14,244 nt of DNA from Bacteroidetes bacterium UBA6063. Lineage in GTDB: Bacteria > Bacteroidota > Bacteroidia > NS11-12g > UBA9320. The stretch spans positions 1 through 14,244 of the forward strand of contig DIYD01000112.1 of the NCBI GenBank assembly GCA_002428905.1, in the 5' to 3' direction. Shown one piece after another: positions 1-7,679 of this stretch; position 1 is the first letter of the stretch; every line of letters starts with the position of its first letter. The notes under the pieces were generated by a model that was given only the letters and a program-made list of their open reading frames with translations, ran no database searches and was not told the DNA's origin. A program made the position numbers and the translations under genes.

Positions 1-1140
1 TCCGGAAGTTCGAAGAGCAGTGGAGAAAAAACATCATCTTGGGATCCAAATGAAATTGTTGGGCCACAGGGGGTAACCAGCGTTCGATACGTTGATAAAA
101 CAGACGAGTTGATTTATACCATCTATTTTGAGAACCTGGAGACAGCGTCAGCTCCAGCGATTACGGTAAGCATAGATAATCCATTGGATTCTATGTTTAG
201 ATTGCAGGAGTTCGGAATTCTGGAAATTGGATTTGGAGACACCAGCATACGATTCAATGGCGAAAATAGAGTCGATACGCGAATAGCGTTAGGACCTGCG
301 TATAACAATGCCGCTTTAAGTATTGTAGCCGGTTTAAATACAGTTAATCGTGCAAGTTTCTGGGAGTTAACAACTATAGACCCTGTGACTGGGAACCGGT
401 TGAACAATCCTTTTTCCGGCTTCTTACCGCCAAATGATAGTTCAGGGATTGGTGAAGGATATGTTCGGTATAAAATCAAGGCGAGTCCGCAAACCCCTGC
501 AGGGTATGAGCTACCCAATATGGCAGATATCATTTTTGATCAGAACAAGATCATTTCTACCAACACCTGGAGCAATGTGATTTCTGATGGGCGTGCACTG
601 AGTCATGTCGAGCCGTTACCACCGTATAGTGATGACAAATTTGTGGTGAGTTGGGAAGGTTCGGACGGAGACGTTGGTCCCGGAATAAAGGGATATGAGG
701 TTTACGTTTCCGATAATGACGGACCCTATCAAAAATGGGTGAATTTTACCACCGATACGTCTGCGGTGTTTACCGGACAAACCGATCATGTATATCGATT
801 CTACAGCATTTGCATATTGAATGACGGTGAAAAAGAAGAGGTGCCTGATGGTTATGATGCAATAACCACCATCGGTAATGTTGGCATTGAGCAGGTAGTT
901 ACTAATCCTGAGATTCTGGTTTATCCAAATCCGGGTGAACAGGAAGTCTTTGTTTTGGGTAAGGGAATTACGGAAGTCGTAATTACCAATATGCAAGGGG
1001 CTCAGATCGCTCAGAAGGAAGGAGATGGCTTGATTCGAATGAACACAGAGGCTTTAGCACCTGGGGTGTACATTATACGAATTCACCATGCTGGGGGAAC
1101 GGCTTCCAGGCGTTGGTTAAAGCAAGTAAGCTCCGACTAA
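1..1140 (+). CDS. T9SS-exported surface protein, C-terminal part (5' end outside window)
   Basis: The frame is open from base 1 and gives 379 visible residues; the true start and signal peptide lie outside the window. Visible order: a region opening with WDPNEIVGPQG (about residues 14-24) and continuing YTIYFEN, the pattern of the DPN-x-GP domain frequent in Bacteroidota surface proteins (DUF7619-like, from memory), to about 190. Next comes a fibronectin-III-like stretch (about 205-290, with VSWEGSDGD, GYEVYVSDNDGPY and YRFYSICILNDG), which resembles that fold by strand pattern. Last is a type-A T9SS sorting domain (about 300-379) with the VYPNPG signature and a closing APGVYIIRI...WLKQ pattern. 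The inferred role is a secreted or surface-anchored adhesin-like or multidomain protein moved across the outer membrane by T9SS; the catalytic part, if any, is not in view. It ends just before a strong terminator, so it is the last gene of its transcript. Confidence 0.88.
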   Translation, partial: SGSSKSSGEKTSSWDPNEIVGPQGVTSVRYVDKTDELIYTIYFENLETASAPAITVSIDNPLDSMFRLQEFGILEIGFGDTSIRFNGENRVDTRIALGPAYNNAALSIVAGLNTVNRASFWELTTIDPVTGNRLNNPFSGFLPPNDSSGIGEGYVRYKIKASPQTPAGYELPNMADIIFDQNKIISTNTWSNVISDGRALSHVEPLPPYSDDKFVVSWEGSDGDVGPGIKGYEVYVSDNDGPYQKWVNFTTDTSAVFTGQTDHVYRFYSICILNDGEKEEVPDGYDAITTIGNVGIEQVVTNPEILVYPNPGEQEVFVLGKGITEVVITNMQGAQIAQKEGDGLIRMNTEALAPGVYIIRIHHAGGTASRRWLKQVSSD

Positions 1141-1182
1141 AGGTTAATCTGATTCGGACGGGCTCTGCTCTGTCTTGACACG

Positions 1183-1220
1183 AACAAAAAAGACTTTACT
1201 GCTGTAAAGTCTTTTTTGTT
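1183..1220 (+). terminator. Strong intrinsic terminator after the T9SS surface protein
   Basis: A perfect 17-bp inverted repeat (1183-1199 paired with 1204-1220) encloses a 4-base loop (TGCT). The 3' arm carries a run of six T, and the 5' arm a matching A run, so the element could work in both directions. It starts 43 bases after the stop codon at 1138-1140 and separates that gene from the outer-membrane protein gene downstream. Confidence 0.9.
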
Positions 1221-1306
1221 TTAGTACTAAGGGTTATTTTGAATAAGATTCACATATTGGTTTGATAATCAATTATTTACGACCTTGATTGGTCGTCGTA
1301 TGAATG

Positions 1307-1337
1307 AGCCCAAATACATTGCATCGGCATTTGGGCT
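1307..1337 (+). promoter_or_regulatory. Leader hairpin upstream of the outer-membrane protein gene
   Basis: A perfect 9-bp inverted repeat (AGCCCAAAT at 1307-1315 and its complement at 1329-1337) flanks a 13-base loop, with one more G-T pair possible. It lies about 70 bases before the chosen start at 1405 and after the terminator at 1183-1220. No T tract follows, so it is not a standard terminator. It may be a structured 5' leader or a protein-binding dyad. A clear Bacteroidota-type promoter (TTG and TAnnTTTG) was not found; the nearest match is TTGGTTTG at 1257-1264, with unusual spacing. Confidence 0.35.
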
Positions 1338-1404
1338 TAATCAAAGGGTCGGAAGCAACCATGATTCACAACTCTATGGTAACATACAAAACATACATTT
1401 GGCC

Positions 1405-2133
1405 ATGCAAATGCTCCTCCGTCTTGTGCTTCTATCCGTTCTGATACTATTCGTACCAGATATTGTCGCTGGGCAGTCGTTGAATGTACAGGTTGGGGTG
1501 TTGAATAATCGACCTCTGATCCGATCCACAACTTCTCTTTATAATGGTCGAGCTAGCCATACAACATACTTCGTGCGCTCCAATTTTGGTGCAGGCGCGA
1601 ATATTGAATACAATCATGCAGTGAAGGATAGGTGGGAAGTTGGAATTGGGTTTGGTTATTCAATGCGTGGGTTCACGTTTGTGAAAGGAAGGGAGGGGTT
1701 TCAGTACGGCGAACGAATAGAGGTAGATTATTACGATTCTAGAGTATATGGGAATTATAAATGGTTTCAAAAGGGGCCATTAAAGATTTCCTCGACTTTA
1801 GGGCCCTATATCAGTACTACCAACTCTATGAATGCTTTTACCATTTCCGAAAGCGGTTTGTACTTTGAAAGAGATGTCGAACCTAAAATAGGCAATGGTG
1901 TGGATGATACGGTTACTCCAATCGACTATGGCGTCATTTATGGAATGGTGCTGGCATACGGGAATTTTCGGTTAGGGCTACAACATCAATTAGGGTTTAA
2001 GGATTTCGTTGGAGTCTGGAGCATAGAATATGGGTACAATGGCAGTGACGCGTGCTGTTTTGACAGGCGCACAGATTTTACATCATTTACCAATAGCTAC
2101 CGTTTATTTCTGGGTTACTCGTTTGAGCTCTAA
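1405..2133 (+). CDS. Small outer-membrane beta-barrel (porin-family) protein
   Basis: The predicted product has 242 residues. The start at 1405 was chosen because it puts a clear signal peptide at the N-terminus: MQMLLRLVLLSVLILFV followed by a cleavage region ending VAGQ. The frame is open further upstream to a TTG at 1285, but that would place 40 unlikely residues before the signal; the ATG at 1411 is equally possible. The mature part alternates hydrophobic and polar residues in beta-strand style (WEVGIGFGYSMRGFTF, YDSRVYGNYKWF, NFRLGLQHQLGF, YRLFLGYSFEL). It ends in an aromatic-rich last strand with terminal FEL, as expected for barrel proteins inserted by BamA. Size and pattern fit the OMP_b-brl_2/porin-like families common in Bacteroidota. 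The only two cysteines are adjacent (DACCFD) in what would be the last loop. Ligand and function are unknown. It appears monocistronic. Confidence 0.75.
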   Translation: MQMLLRLVLLSVLILFVPDIVAGQSLNVQVGVLNNRPLIRSTTSLYNGRASHTTYFVRSNFGAGANIEYNHAVKDRWEVGIGFGYSMRGFTFVKGREGFQYGERIEVDYYDSRVYGNYKWFQKGPLKISSTLGPYISTTNSMNAFTISESGLYFERDVEPKIGNGVDDTVTPIDYGVIYGMVLAYGNFRLGLQHQLGFKDFVGVWSIEYGYNGSDACCFDRRTDFTSFTNSYRLFLGYSFEL

Positions 2134-2584
2134 TAGGTTGCAGTTCAAGCTTCTATACTCGTGTAAACACATCATGGTATGAAGAAGCTCAAGTTGAACG
2201 CTGGAACCTCGTCTGATGATCTGGAAAACTCTTGATGTCATGGTCTTTGGTCTAGGCTCCCTGATAACCTTACGGGACATTGGCGCCTCTTACAACCACC
2301 GTTAAATGGTTTAAATCAACCGCTTGTTGATGGACTTAATATAAATGACACGGGATTATTTAATTTAGGGCATAAACCCATTACTTTGAATTGAATGAAC
2401 AAATCGCTTTGGGAATGCTGTTTATCCTGTTTGTTCAATTTGATCCGGGTGCACGTGGTTTTCAGAAGGTATATGATGCGGATCCAACTCAATCGCGTTC
2501 CGAATCTGACCGGCAGACCTCGGCTAAAAATTATAGGTACAAATGTTATATTGCATGACTGAAGAAAACCGCGCGAATAACCAT
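2134..2584. other. Gene-free stretch between the OMP and the giant surface protein
   Basis: No convincing gene in 451 bases. An interrupted inverted repeat lies just after the OMP stop: GTTCAAGCTTCT at 2143-2154 against AGAAGC at 2183-2188 plus TTGAAC at 2194-2199, with a 5-base bulge. It lacks a T tract, so terminator function is weak. A second 8-bp inverted repeat (2396-2403 with 2430-2437, TGAACAAA/TTTGTTCA) lies in the middle. The part nearest 2584 should hold the promoter of the next gene, but no good TAnnTTTG element was found. A 55-codon frame at 2395-2562 has no recognisable features. Confidence 0.5.
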
Positions 2585-5500
2585 ATGCAGAAATCAAACC
2601 TACTTGCTCTTCTTGCCGTTTTGTGTTTATGTATACCTACCAGGGTGTCGGCCAATTGGCAGGTTACAAAAACGGGGATAAACGATGACTTCAAGAGCAT
2701 AGCCTTCGTTGGGTCAAAAGGATTGGTGATTGGGGGGAATGGGTTGTATTACACGGATAATGGTGGCAAGCAGCCAGGCGATTGGAAAAAGCTGCATTTT
2801 GCCAATAATAGTGCTTTAGAGAATCTTAAAAACAGAACACGTTTTACAGATTGCACAACCAATTCATATTCTACCCCCAACGCAATAATGCTGTGTGGTA
2901 AGGATACAGTGCGTAACAAGGCGGTGATCATTCAACTTAACACCACGAATTGGTCGGCAAAGCAATTGTACGAGGGAGAAGAGAATAGTGCGTTAAACGC
3001 TATCACCTACGAAGGCCTATTGCGAAAATTTGTGGCGGCCGGCAACGATGGGTTGATTGTGAGTTTCGATACGACTTCGTTGTCTATTATTGAAAGTCCT
3101 TATGACTACGATTACATAGATGTGCTCACTTATCGCCCTAAAAACGCGCATTATATGGTTCTTGTTAGTGCGGAACATCTGGTATTAGACAGGTATCAAT
3201 CTTCGAAACACAATTTCTCCAGTTACCGCGGGAAGGATGACCATATGGCTGAGGCTATGCAAGGGGAGCAAAGCACACTTTGGATCGCTGGAAATGGTTA
3301 TACCCATTACTACAGTAATATTTTATCACTGATGCCTAATTACGATTTAGATACACTTCAGGGCCAGTGTATGTATTACTTTGATGGTTACATGTTTGTT
3401 GGCACACCAGGAGGTATTTATAGATCAGGTTATCGGAGGTCGAACTACCTTGAGAAAATGCCTAGTGCACTTGATCATTCGGTGCACGACCTAACGCAGG
3501 TAGGCGATACACTGTATGCGTGCGCGGCAAATGGAGCGATCCTTCGAACGCATGAGGTGGAAGAGCCTACGGTGCTTCACATAGATATTCGAACACCTGC
3601 AGGAGGATGCAATAACGCAACGGCCAGGTTAACGGCGAATTACGGGTCTACTGCGTCATGTGCCTGGTATATTGATGGTGTTCCAGTAGGAGGTGGGTGT
3701 GGCAACATCTCTAGAGATTTTGAAGAACCGGGTACATATGAACTCATGCTCATTGCTGAGAATTCAGGCGGATATAAGGACACATCCATACAATCATTTT
3801 TATCTGTCACTGTACCGGACGAGACTATACCCTTCACCTTCTCAGATACTGTAATTTGTCAACAGGCACAAGTCATTATTAAGCTTGACCGAACAGAAAA
3901 AGACATTATCTATTCACTTAGTCCTTCCGAAAACGCAGGAAATCACGAGCTTTTAGGTTCGGAAAGAGCCGACAGTTTCTACTCTCCGGTAATTTCTACT
4001 TCTGGTGAATATACGCTACAAGCGCGCCACAGAGTTGCGCGATGTACGACGAAGTTGGAACAAAAACAACAAGTTAAGGTCGAGAAGACAAAAGCACGTA
4101 TTCATCCGCAATCCATCAATGTGTATGAGGGCGATACGGCACGATTCTTTGATAAAAGCACGGATGCACAGTTCAATAAATGGGTTTATGAGCCCACGCC
4201 ATCCTGGTTCAAACCTACGGGGCAGGAGACCGAGGCGGTTTACGATTCCACTGCCCGGGTAAATGTAAAACTGATCGCCTGGTCTGAAGATGGATGTAAA
4301 GACAGTACTTCATTGAGACTTACGACGTATTACAATGATTCGATTGTTCCTCAGGATTCGGTGTGGTCCGTGTTCATAACCGGGTATGATACTCAATACG
4401 TTCGGTATTCACACAATCATATGGTGCCTTCAATGTTTGGAGGAACCCTAATAGATGGTTCGCATACGAACAAACCTACATTCCAATCTACCAATGGGAA
4501 TTCCTATTTGTCCAGTCAGGATGCTGATGGGTACATTGCCAGATACGACAGTGCAGGTGTGCTGAAATGGGTTGTTCAAAGAACCAAAACGCCTAGTATT
4601 TACTCAACGGGTGGGGCGGCACATGTGTCGACCTTAACGGAGGATAACCAGGGGAATATCCTGGCTTCGGGGCTTACTGCTATAACGGATAGCCGAGGAG
4701 ATGTATATGAATTCAGCAATTCAAACTTATATACGAAACTCAACGCTGATGGTGAGATGCTCTATCACTTAGCCTTCCGATTGGTAAACTTATGGACCAG
4801 GTGGACCGTTCACACAGATGAAGACAACAACATATATTGTTTGGGTGGCTTCTCATCCAACTACGTCAATACTAGTTTTGTTCTGGAACGAAATGGGGAC
4901 TCTATTGGCGTGTTTCGTCCAATACTTGGTAACGATGACAACTATATGTTACTGAAGTTCGATACGGAGGGAAACTTCAAGTGGGCGCGGTATTACGCTT
5001 TTCCATTACATAACAATTCCATCTCCTTTACACGACTTGGTTTTGATAAAAACAACAATGTTTATGTAACCGGATCATCGCGATACAGGTTTACAACAAC
5101 AGATCCAGTTGGCTATAGAAAACAGATAATCCCATTTGGGAATAATGCCATCCGTATGTTCTTTGTTCAAAAACTAGACAGCACTGGAACGTCCCAATGG
5201 ACAACAATGGGGTATACCCTGGGTGACAAGTTAGAAAAGAACTCACCCAGAGGTACAACTACGTACGCACAACAAAGTGTAACCAGTAAAGATGGCGATA
5301 CCTACATTGTAGGTCAAAACGATGCCTGGAGTCCGTTGTATCGATTCGTTTTTGATAATGCCGACGGTACGAGTACCATAGTGCATAAAGGCAAGTACTT
5401 TGTGATGAAAGTTAATTCTGACGGTATGCTGGAGTGGGTAGAAGGGACTAAAAAAATGTATAACTACTTCGGATATGTAAGTGATATCATTTTGGAGGAT

Positions 5501-6847
5501 GAGAAAGACCTATATGTACTGGCAAAATGTATGAATGACCGATATGCAAATACACCTTCTGTTTTTACGAGTTCCAATGGTGACTCGATAGGGGTAAACA
5601 TGTTGCCCTATCAGCTTGCTCAACAAGATTACTTTATTGCGCAATACGATACCGCTGGCGTGCTCTATAAAATCATGTTGAATGGAGTGAACGAGGATGT
5701 CAACGAAGCACCGGCCAGCGTTGAGGCGCATCATCTCGCGAAGCATAATTCAGGGTTTTATGTAACTTCCTATTGCGAGTACGGCGACCTGAGATTAAAG
5801 AACGAGTGGGTAAATTGGGGTCAGGTGCTCAAAATCGACGAAAAAAGCCGGCCTTCAATATTAACATCGTTTCATCCCGATAAGGCAATTACGTATCTGC
5901 CTAATGAAAAGTGCGTTCATAAGCGTCATGATGTGAAACAGGCTGTTGTCTCGTGCGGGCCGTACATCGGAAGTGATGGAACTGTCTATAGCGCATCCGG
6001 GCATCAACGTTACGCCGACACCGCCTATCTGGGGTGTGATACAGTCATTACGATTCGCGGGTTAGAAGTGACTATAGATTCCATGCCTATACGAAGGATT
6101 AGCGATACCGCGTGCAGGGTATATGTCTCTGAAACAGGGTTAGTCTATGATAGCTCAGGTGTTTACATTGAACGATTTCACCGTGCAGGTAGATGCGACA
6201 GTTTAGTGGAGTACGATGTGACAATCTACCCGGAATACAAAACATTTACATCCGCTACCGGGTGTGAAGAGTACACCTTCCCATCTGGCAAGGTGGCTTC
6301 TTCAAGCGGATGGTTTTGGGATACGATTCAGACCGCAATGGGATGCGATTCGTTAATCCATTTTGAACTCGAAGTGATCAAGATTAACCCGGGTATTGTT
6401 GAGCGAGATAGCCATTTGTTTGCCCTCGATACCATTGGAGCGTATACCTGGTATAACTGTGACCTCGAAACTCAAGTTTATGGCGAAACGGATAGCTTCC
6501 TTAAGCCCATACCCAATGTGAATTATGCGGTAATTGTGTCCCGCAAGGGCTGCAGTGATACTTCAGCGTGTCTTTCAATCGAGTATGACCCCTCACAAGT
6601 AGAAGTGCTGGAGGCACTTGATGTTCGCATACTACCAAATCCAACCAGAAATAATGTGAGCGTGGTATTCAACAGTCCATTGCCTAATGCCACATTGGAG
6701 GTGTATTCTAGTGCGGGTCAGCGGATACAACACCGTTTGATTTCAGAAAGAGAGATCGAGGTTAAACTAAGCGAAGCTCCGGGAGTTTACTATCTCGTTT
6801 TGACATCTGGCGGACTTAAATATACAGCGAAAGTGGTGAAAATCTGA
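2585..6847 (+). CDS. Giant mosaic T9SS surface protein with propeller, PKD/Ig and cysteine-repeat modules
   Basis: Start at 2585 gives 1420 residues and a clean signal peptide (MQKSN, then LLALLAVLCLCI, then TRVSA before NWQ); ATGs at 2543 and 2555 would only add a polar extension. Domains in order: a YCF48/BNR-like propeller (about 24-320, e.g. WQVTKTG, GLYYTDNGG, GNDGLIVSF); PKD/Ig-like modules (about 335-600); a second propeller-like region (about 640-1080) with five SBBP-style blades of the form D-x-hydrophobic-x-K/R-x-D-x-x-G-x-x-x-W, such as GYIARYDSAGVLKW, MLLKFDTEGNFKW and FVMKVNSDGMLEW. Then come three cysteine repeats opening at C1124, C1177 and C1227, each closing with GCDT, RCDS or GCDS; an Ig-like module; and a type-A T9SS sorting domain (about 1339-1420, ILPNPT...GVYYLVLTSGG). 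It is inferred to be a surface-exposed, non-enzymatic adhesion or binding protein. No catalytic motif was seen. Transcription appears to end against the convergent gene at 6910. Confidence 0.9.
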   Translation: MQKSNLLALLAVLCLCIPTRVSANWQVTKTGINDDFKSIAFVGSKGLVIGGNGLYYTDNGGKQPGDWKKLHFANNSALENLKNRTRFTDCTTNSYSTPNAIMLCGKDTVRNKAVIIQLNTTNWSAKQLYEGEENSALNAITYEGLLRKFVAAGNDGLIVSFDTTSLSIIESPYDYDYIDVLTYRPKNAHYMVLVSAEHLVLDRYQSSKHNFSSYRGKDDHMAEAMQGEQSTLWIAGNGYTHYYSNILSLMPNYDLDTLQGQCMYYFDGYMFVGTPGGIYRSGYRRSNYLEKMPSALDHSVHDLTQVGDTLYACAANGAILRTHEVEEPTVLHIDIRTPAGGCNNATARLTANYGSTASCAWYIDGVPVGGGCGNISRDFEEPGTYELMLIAENSGGYKDTSIQSFLSVTVPDETIPFTFSDTVICQQAQVIIKLDRTEKDIIYSLSPSENAGNHELLGSERADSFYSPVISTSGEYTLQARHRVARCTTKLEQKQQVKVEKTKARIHPQSINVYEGDTARFFDKSTDAQFNKWVYEPTPSWFKPTGQETEAVYDSTARVNVKLIAWSEDGCKDSTSLRLTTYYNDSIVPQDSVWSVFITGYDTQYVRYSHNHMVPSMFGGTLIDGSHTNKPTFQSTNGNSYLSSQDADGYIARYDSAGVLKWVVQRTKTPSIYSTGGAAHVSTLTEDNQGNILASGLTAITDSRGDVYEFSNSNLYTKLNADGEMLYHLAFRLVNLWTRWTVHTDEDNNIYCLGGFSSNYVNTSFVLERNGDSIGVFRPILGNDDNYMLLKFDTEGNFKWARYYAFPLHNNSISFTRLGFDKNNNVYVTGSSRYRFTTTDPVGYRKQIIPFGNNAIRMFFVQKLDSTGTSQWTTMGYTLGDKLEKNSPRGTTTYAQQSVTSKDGDTYIVGQNDAWSPLYRFVFDNADGTSTIVHKGKYFVMKVNSDGMLEWVEGTKKMYNYFGYVSDIILEDEKDLYVLAKCMNDRYANTPSVFTSSNGDSIGVNMLPYQLAQQDYFIAQYDTAGVLYKIMLNGVNEDVNEAPASVEAHHLAKHNSGFYVTSYCEYGDLRLKNEWVNWGQVLKIDEKSRPSILTSFHPDKAITYLPNEKCVHKRHDVKQAVVSCGPYIGSDGTVYSASGHQRYADTAYLGCDTVITIRGLEVTIDSMPIRRISDTACRVYVSETGLVYDSSGVYIERFHRAGRCDSLVEYDVTIYPEYKTFTSATGCEEYTFPSGKVASSSGWFWDTIQTAMGCDSLIHFELEVIKINPGIVERDSHLFALDTIGAYTWYNCDLETQVYGETDSFLKPIPNVNYAVIVSRKGCSDTSACLSIEYDPSQVEVLEALDVRILPNPTRNNVSVVFNSPLPNATLEVYSSAGQRIQHRLISEREIEVKLSEAPGVYYLVLTSGGLKYTAKVVKI

Positions 6848-6909
6848 ACATGTAGCGAGCAACTGAGCACCTTTATGGAGACACCAAAATGAGGTGTAGT
6901 AAGTCTTCT

Positions 6910-7542
6910 CTATTCTACCTCAAGATGTTGTTGCTCAACGATAAACTCAAAGGCAAGCTCTCCAAGCGTTTTCCCATTTACTTTGGCATTCCAGGCACTA
7001 TGTCCAAGGCCGTCTAGCGGCACAAAACGATAGGCCACTCCATTTTTGATATATTCATCTCGTAACTGTTCAGCTTTGGTGAAGGATATTGTGATGTCAT
7101 TCGTCCCGTGAGCGATAAAGATGGGAATGTCATTGTCGCCAAACCGTTGGTTCCCATAAATACTATTCAAAAGCTCTATTGAAATAGGGCTTCCCCAAAA
7201 ATCTAAAACCGTATGTACTGAATAAACCTGGTCTGTGTTGGTGCTTATTAGCGTGGGGTCAAGTGTATGGGCAATCTCGTCGGTGTAATCCTGGTTTTTT
7301 GCTACCCCGATTGCATTTGCAATGATTGCACCCTCCGACCCACCACCAACGGTGATGTGATTCAAGTCTATACTGTAGGTGTCTGCATGTGCAAATATCC
7401 ATCGCAACGCGGCTTTCCCGTCTCGATGGGCAGGGTACAGCTTTAATAGATCAGGTATTTGATTTGTGGGGAGATTGTCCCTTGCATATTGAACCCATTC
7501 TGCTGGAACCATACCCAGATCAGATAAAAGTCTATAGTTCAT
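6910..7542 (-). pseudogene. 5'-truncated alpha/beta-hydrolase (carboxylesterase-like) remnant
   Basis: The 210-residue frame carries the C-terminal two thirds of an esterase of the BD-FAE/carboxylesterase type. The nucleophile elbow GGGSEG (Ser69) follows ALRWIFAHADTYSIDLNHITV, and HGTND (Asp149) and GLGHSAW (His181) complete an intact Ser-Asp-His triad. The frame begins at MNYRL, which matches the middle of the family, where VSINYRL normally follows the oxyanion-hole HGG segment. About 80-100 N-terminal residues, including HGG and any signal peptide, are missing. An in-frame TGA lies four codons upstream of the ATG. No HGG-like coding was found in the other minus-strand frames before the divergent gene at 7680. 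I therefore read it as a deletion remnant rather than a full gene. A short active product cannot be excluded, because the triad is intact. It converges with the surface-protein gene, 62 bases from its stop. Confidence 0.65.
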
Positions 7543-7603
7543 CGAAACATATCAACACCAACAGAATTCAAATGCCTTTCATGGTGTTTTATTGCTCTAA
7601 TAA

Positions 7604-7621
7604 ATCACAACATGTTGTGAT
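7604..7621. promoter_or_regulatory. Perfect 18-bp palindrome between divergent genes (candidate operator)
   Basis: ATCACAACATGTTGTGAT reads identically on both strands with no spacer. Its centre (7612.5) is almost exactly midway between the start codons at 7542 (minus) and 7680 (plus), about 60 bases from each. A gapless dyad of this length is typical of homodimeric repressor or activator sites. Its half-sites (TCACA-N6-TGTGA) are the reverse arrangement of a CRP box (TGTGA-N6-TCACA). The cognate regulator is not identifiable from the window. Confidence 0.5.
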
Positions 7622-7642
7622 GTTTAGGGCATTTAACCGGGT

Positions 7643-7660
7643 TATCTTGGCTACAAGATA
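7643..7660 (+). promoter_or_regulatory. Short hairpin in the metalloprotease leader
   Basis: A perfect 7-bp inverted repeat (TATCTTG at 7643-7649, CAAGATA at 7654-7660) has a 4-base loop and ends 19 bases before the ATG at 7680. It could be a leader stem-loop near the ribosome-binding site or a second protein-binding dyad. TATCTTGG at 7643-7650 also differs by one base from the Bacteroidota TAnnTTTG element, but no well-spaced TTG partner was found. Confidence 0.3.
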
Positions 7661-7669
7661 TTTAACACC

Positions 7670-7674
7670 AGGAA
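7670..7674 (+). promoter_or_regulatory. Ribosome-binding site of the metalloprotease gene
   Basis: AGGAA lies five bases before the ATG at 7680. Good SD-like sites are rare in this window, and this one supports 7680 over the upstream in-frame starts. Confidence 0.5.
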
Positions 7675-7679
7675 CTCAT

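Noticed and set aside
2143..2199. Interrupted inverted repeat after the OMP stop codon as a terminator
   Set aside because: The stem needs a 5-base bulge, the loop is long, and no T tract follows the right arm.
2296..2325. GGTTTAAATC resembling a tRNA T-arm
   Set aside because: The flanking bases do not pair into a 5-bp stem, and no acceptor, D or anticodon arms fit around it.
2395..2562. A 55-codon frame in the gene-free stretch before the giant surface protein
   Set aside because: No recognisable motif, no ribosome-binding site, and it ends within 25 bases of the next start; the length is within chance expectation.
7389..7679. N-terminal extension of the metalloprotease to an upstream start
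   Set aside because: It would run antisense through the esterase coding region and put about 97 residues before the signal peptide; the ATG at 7680 has an AGGAA site.
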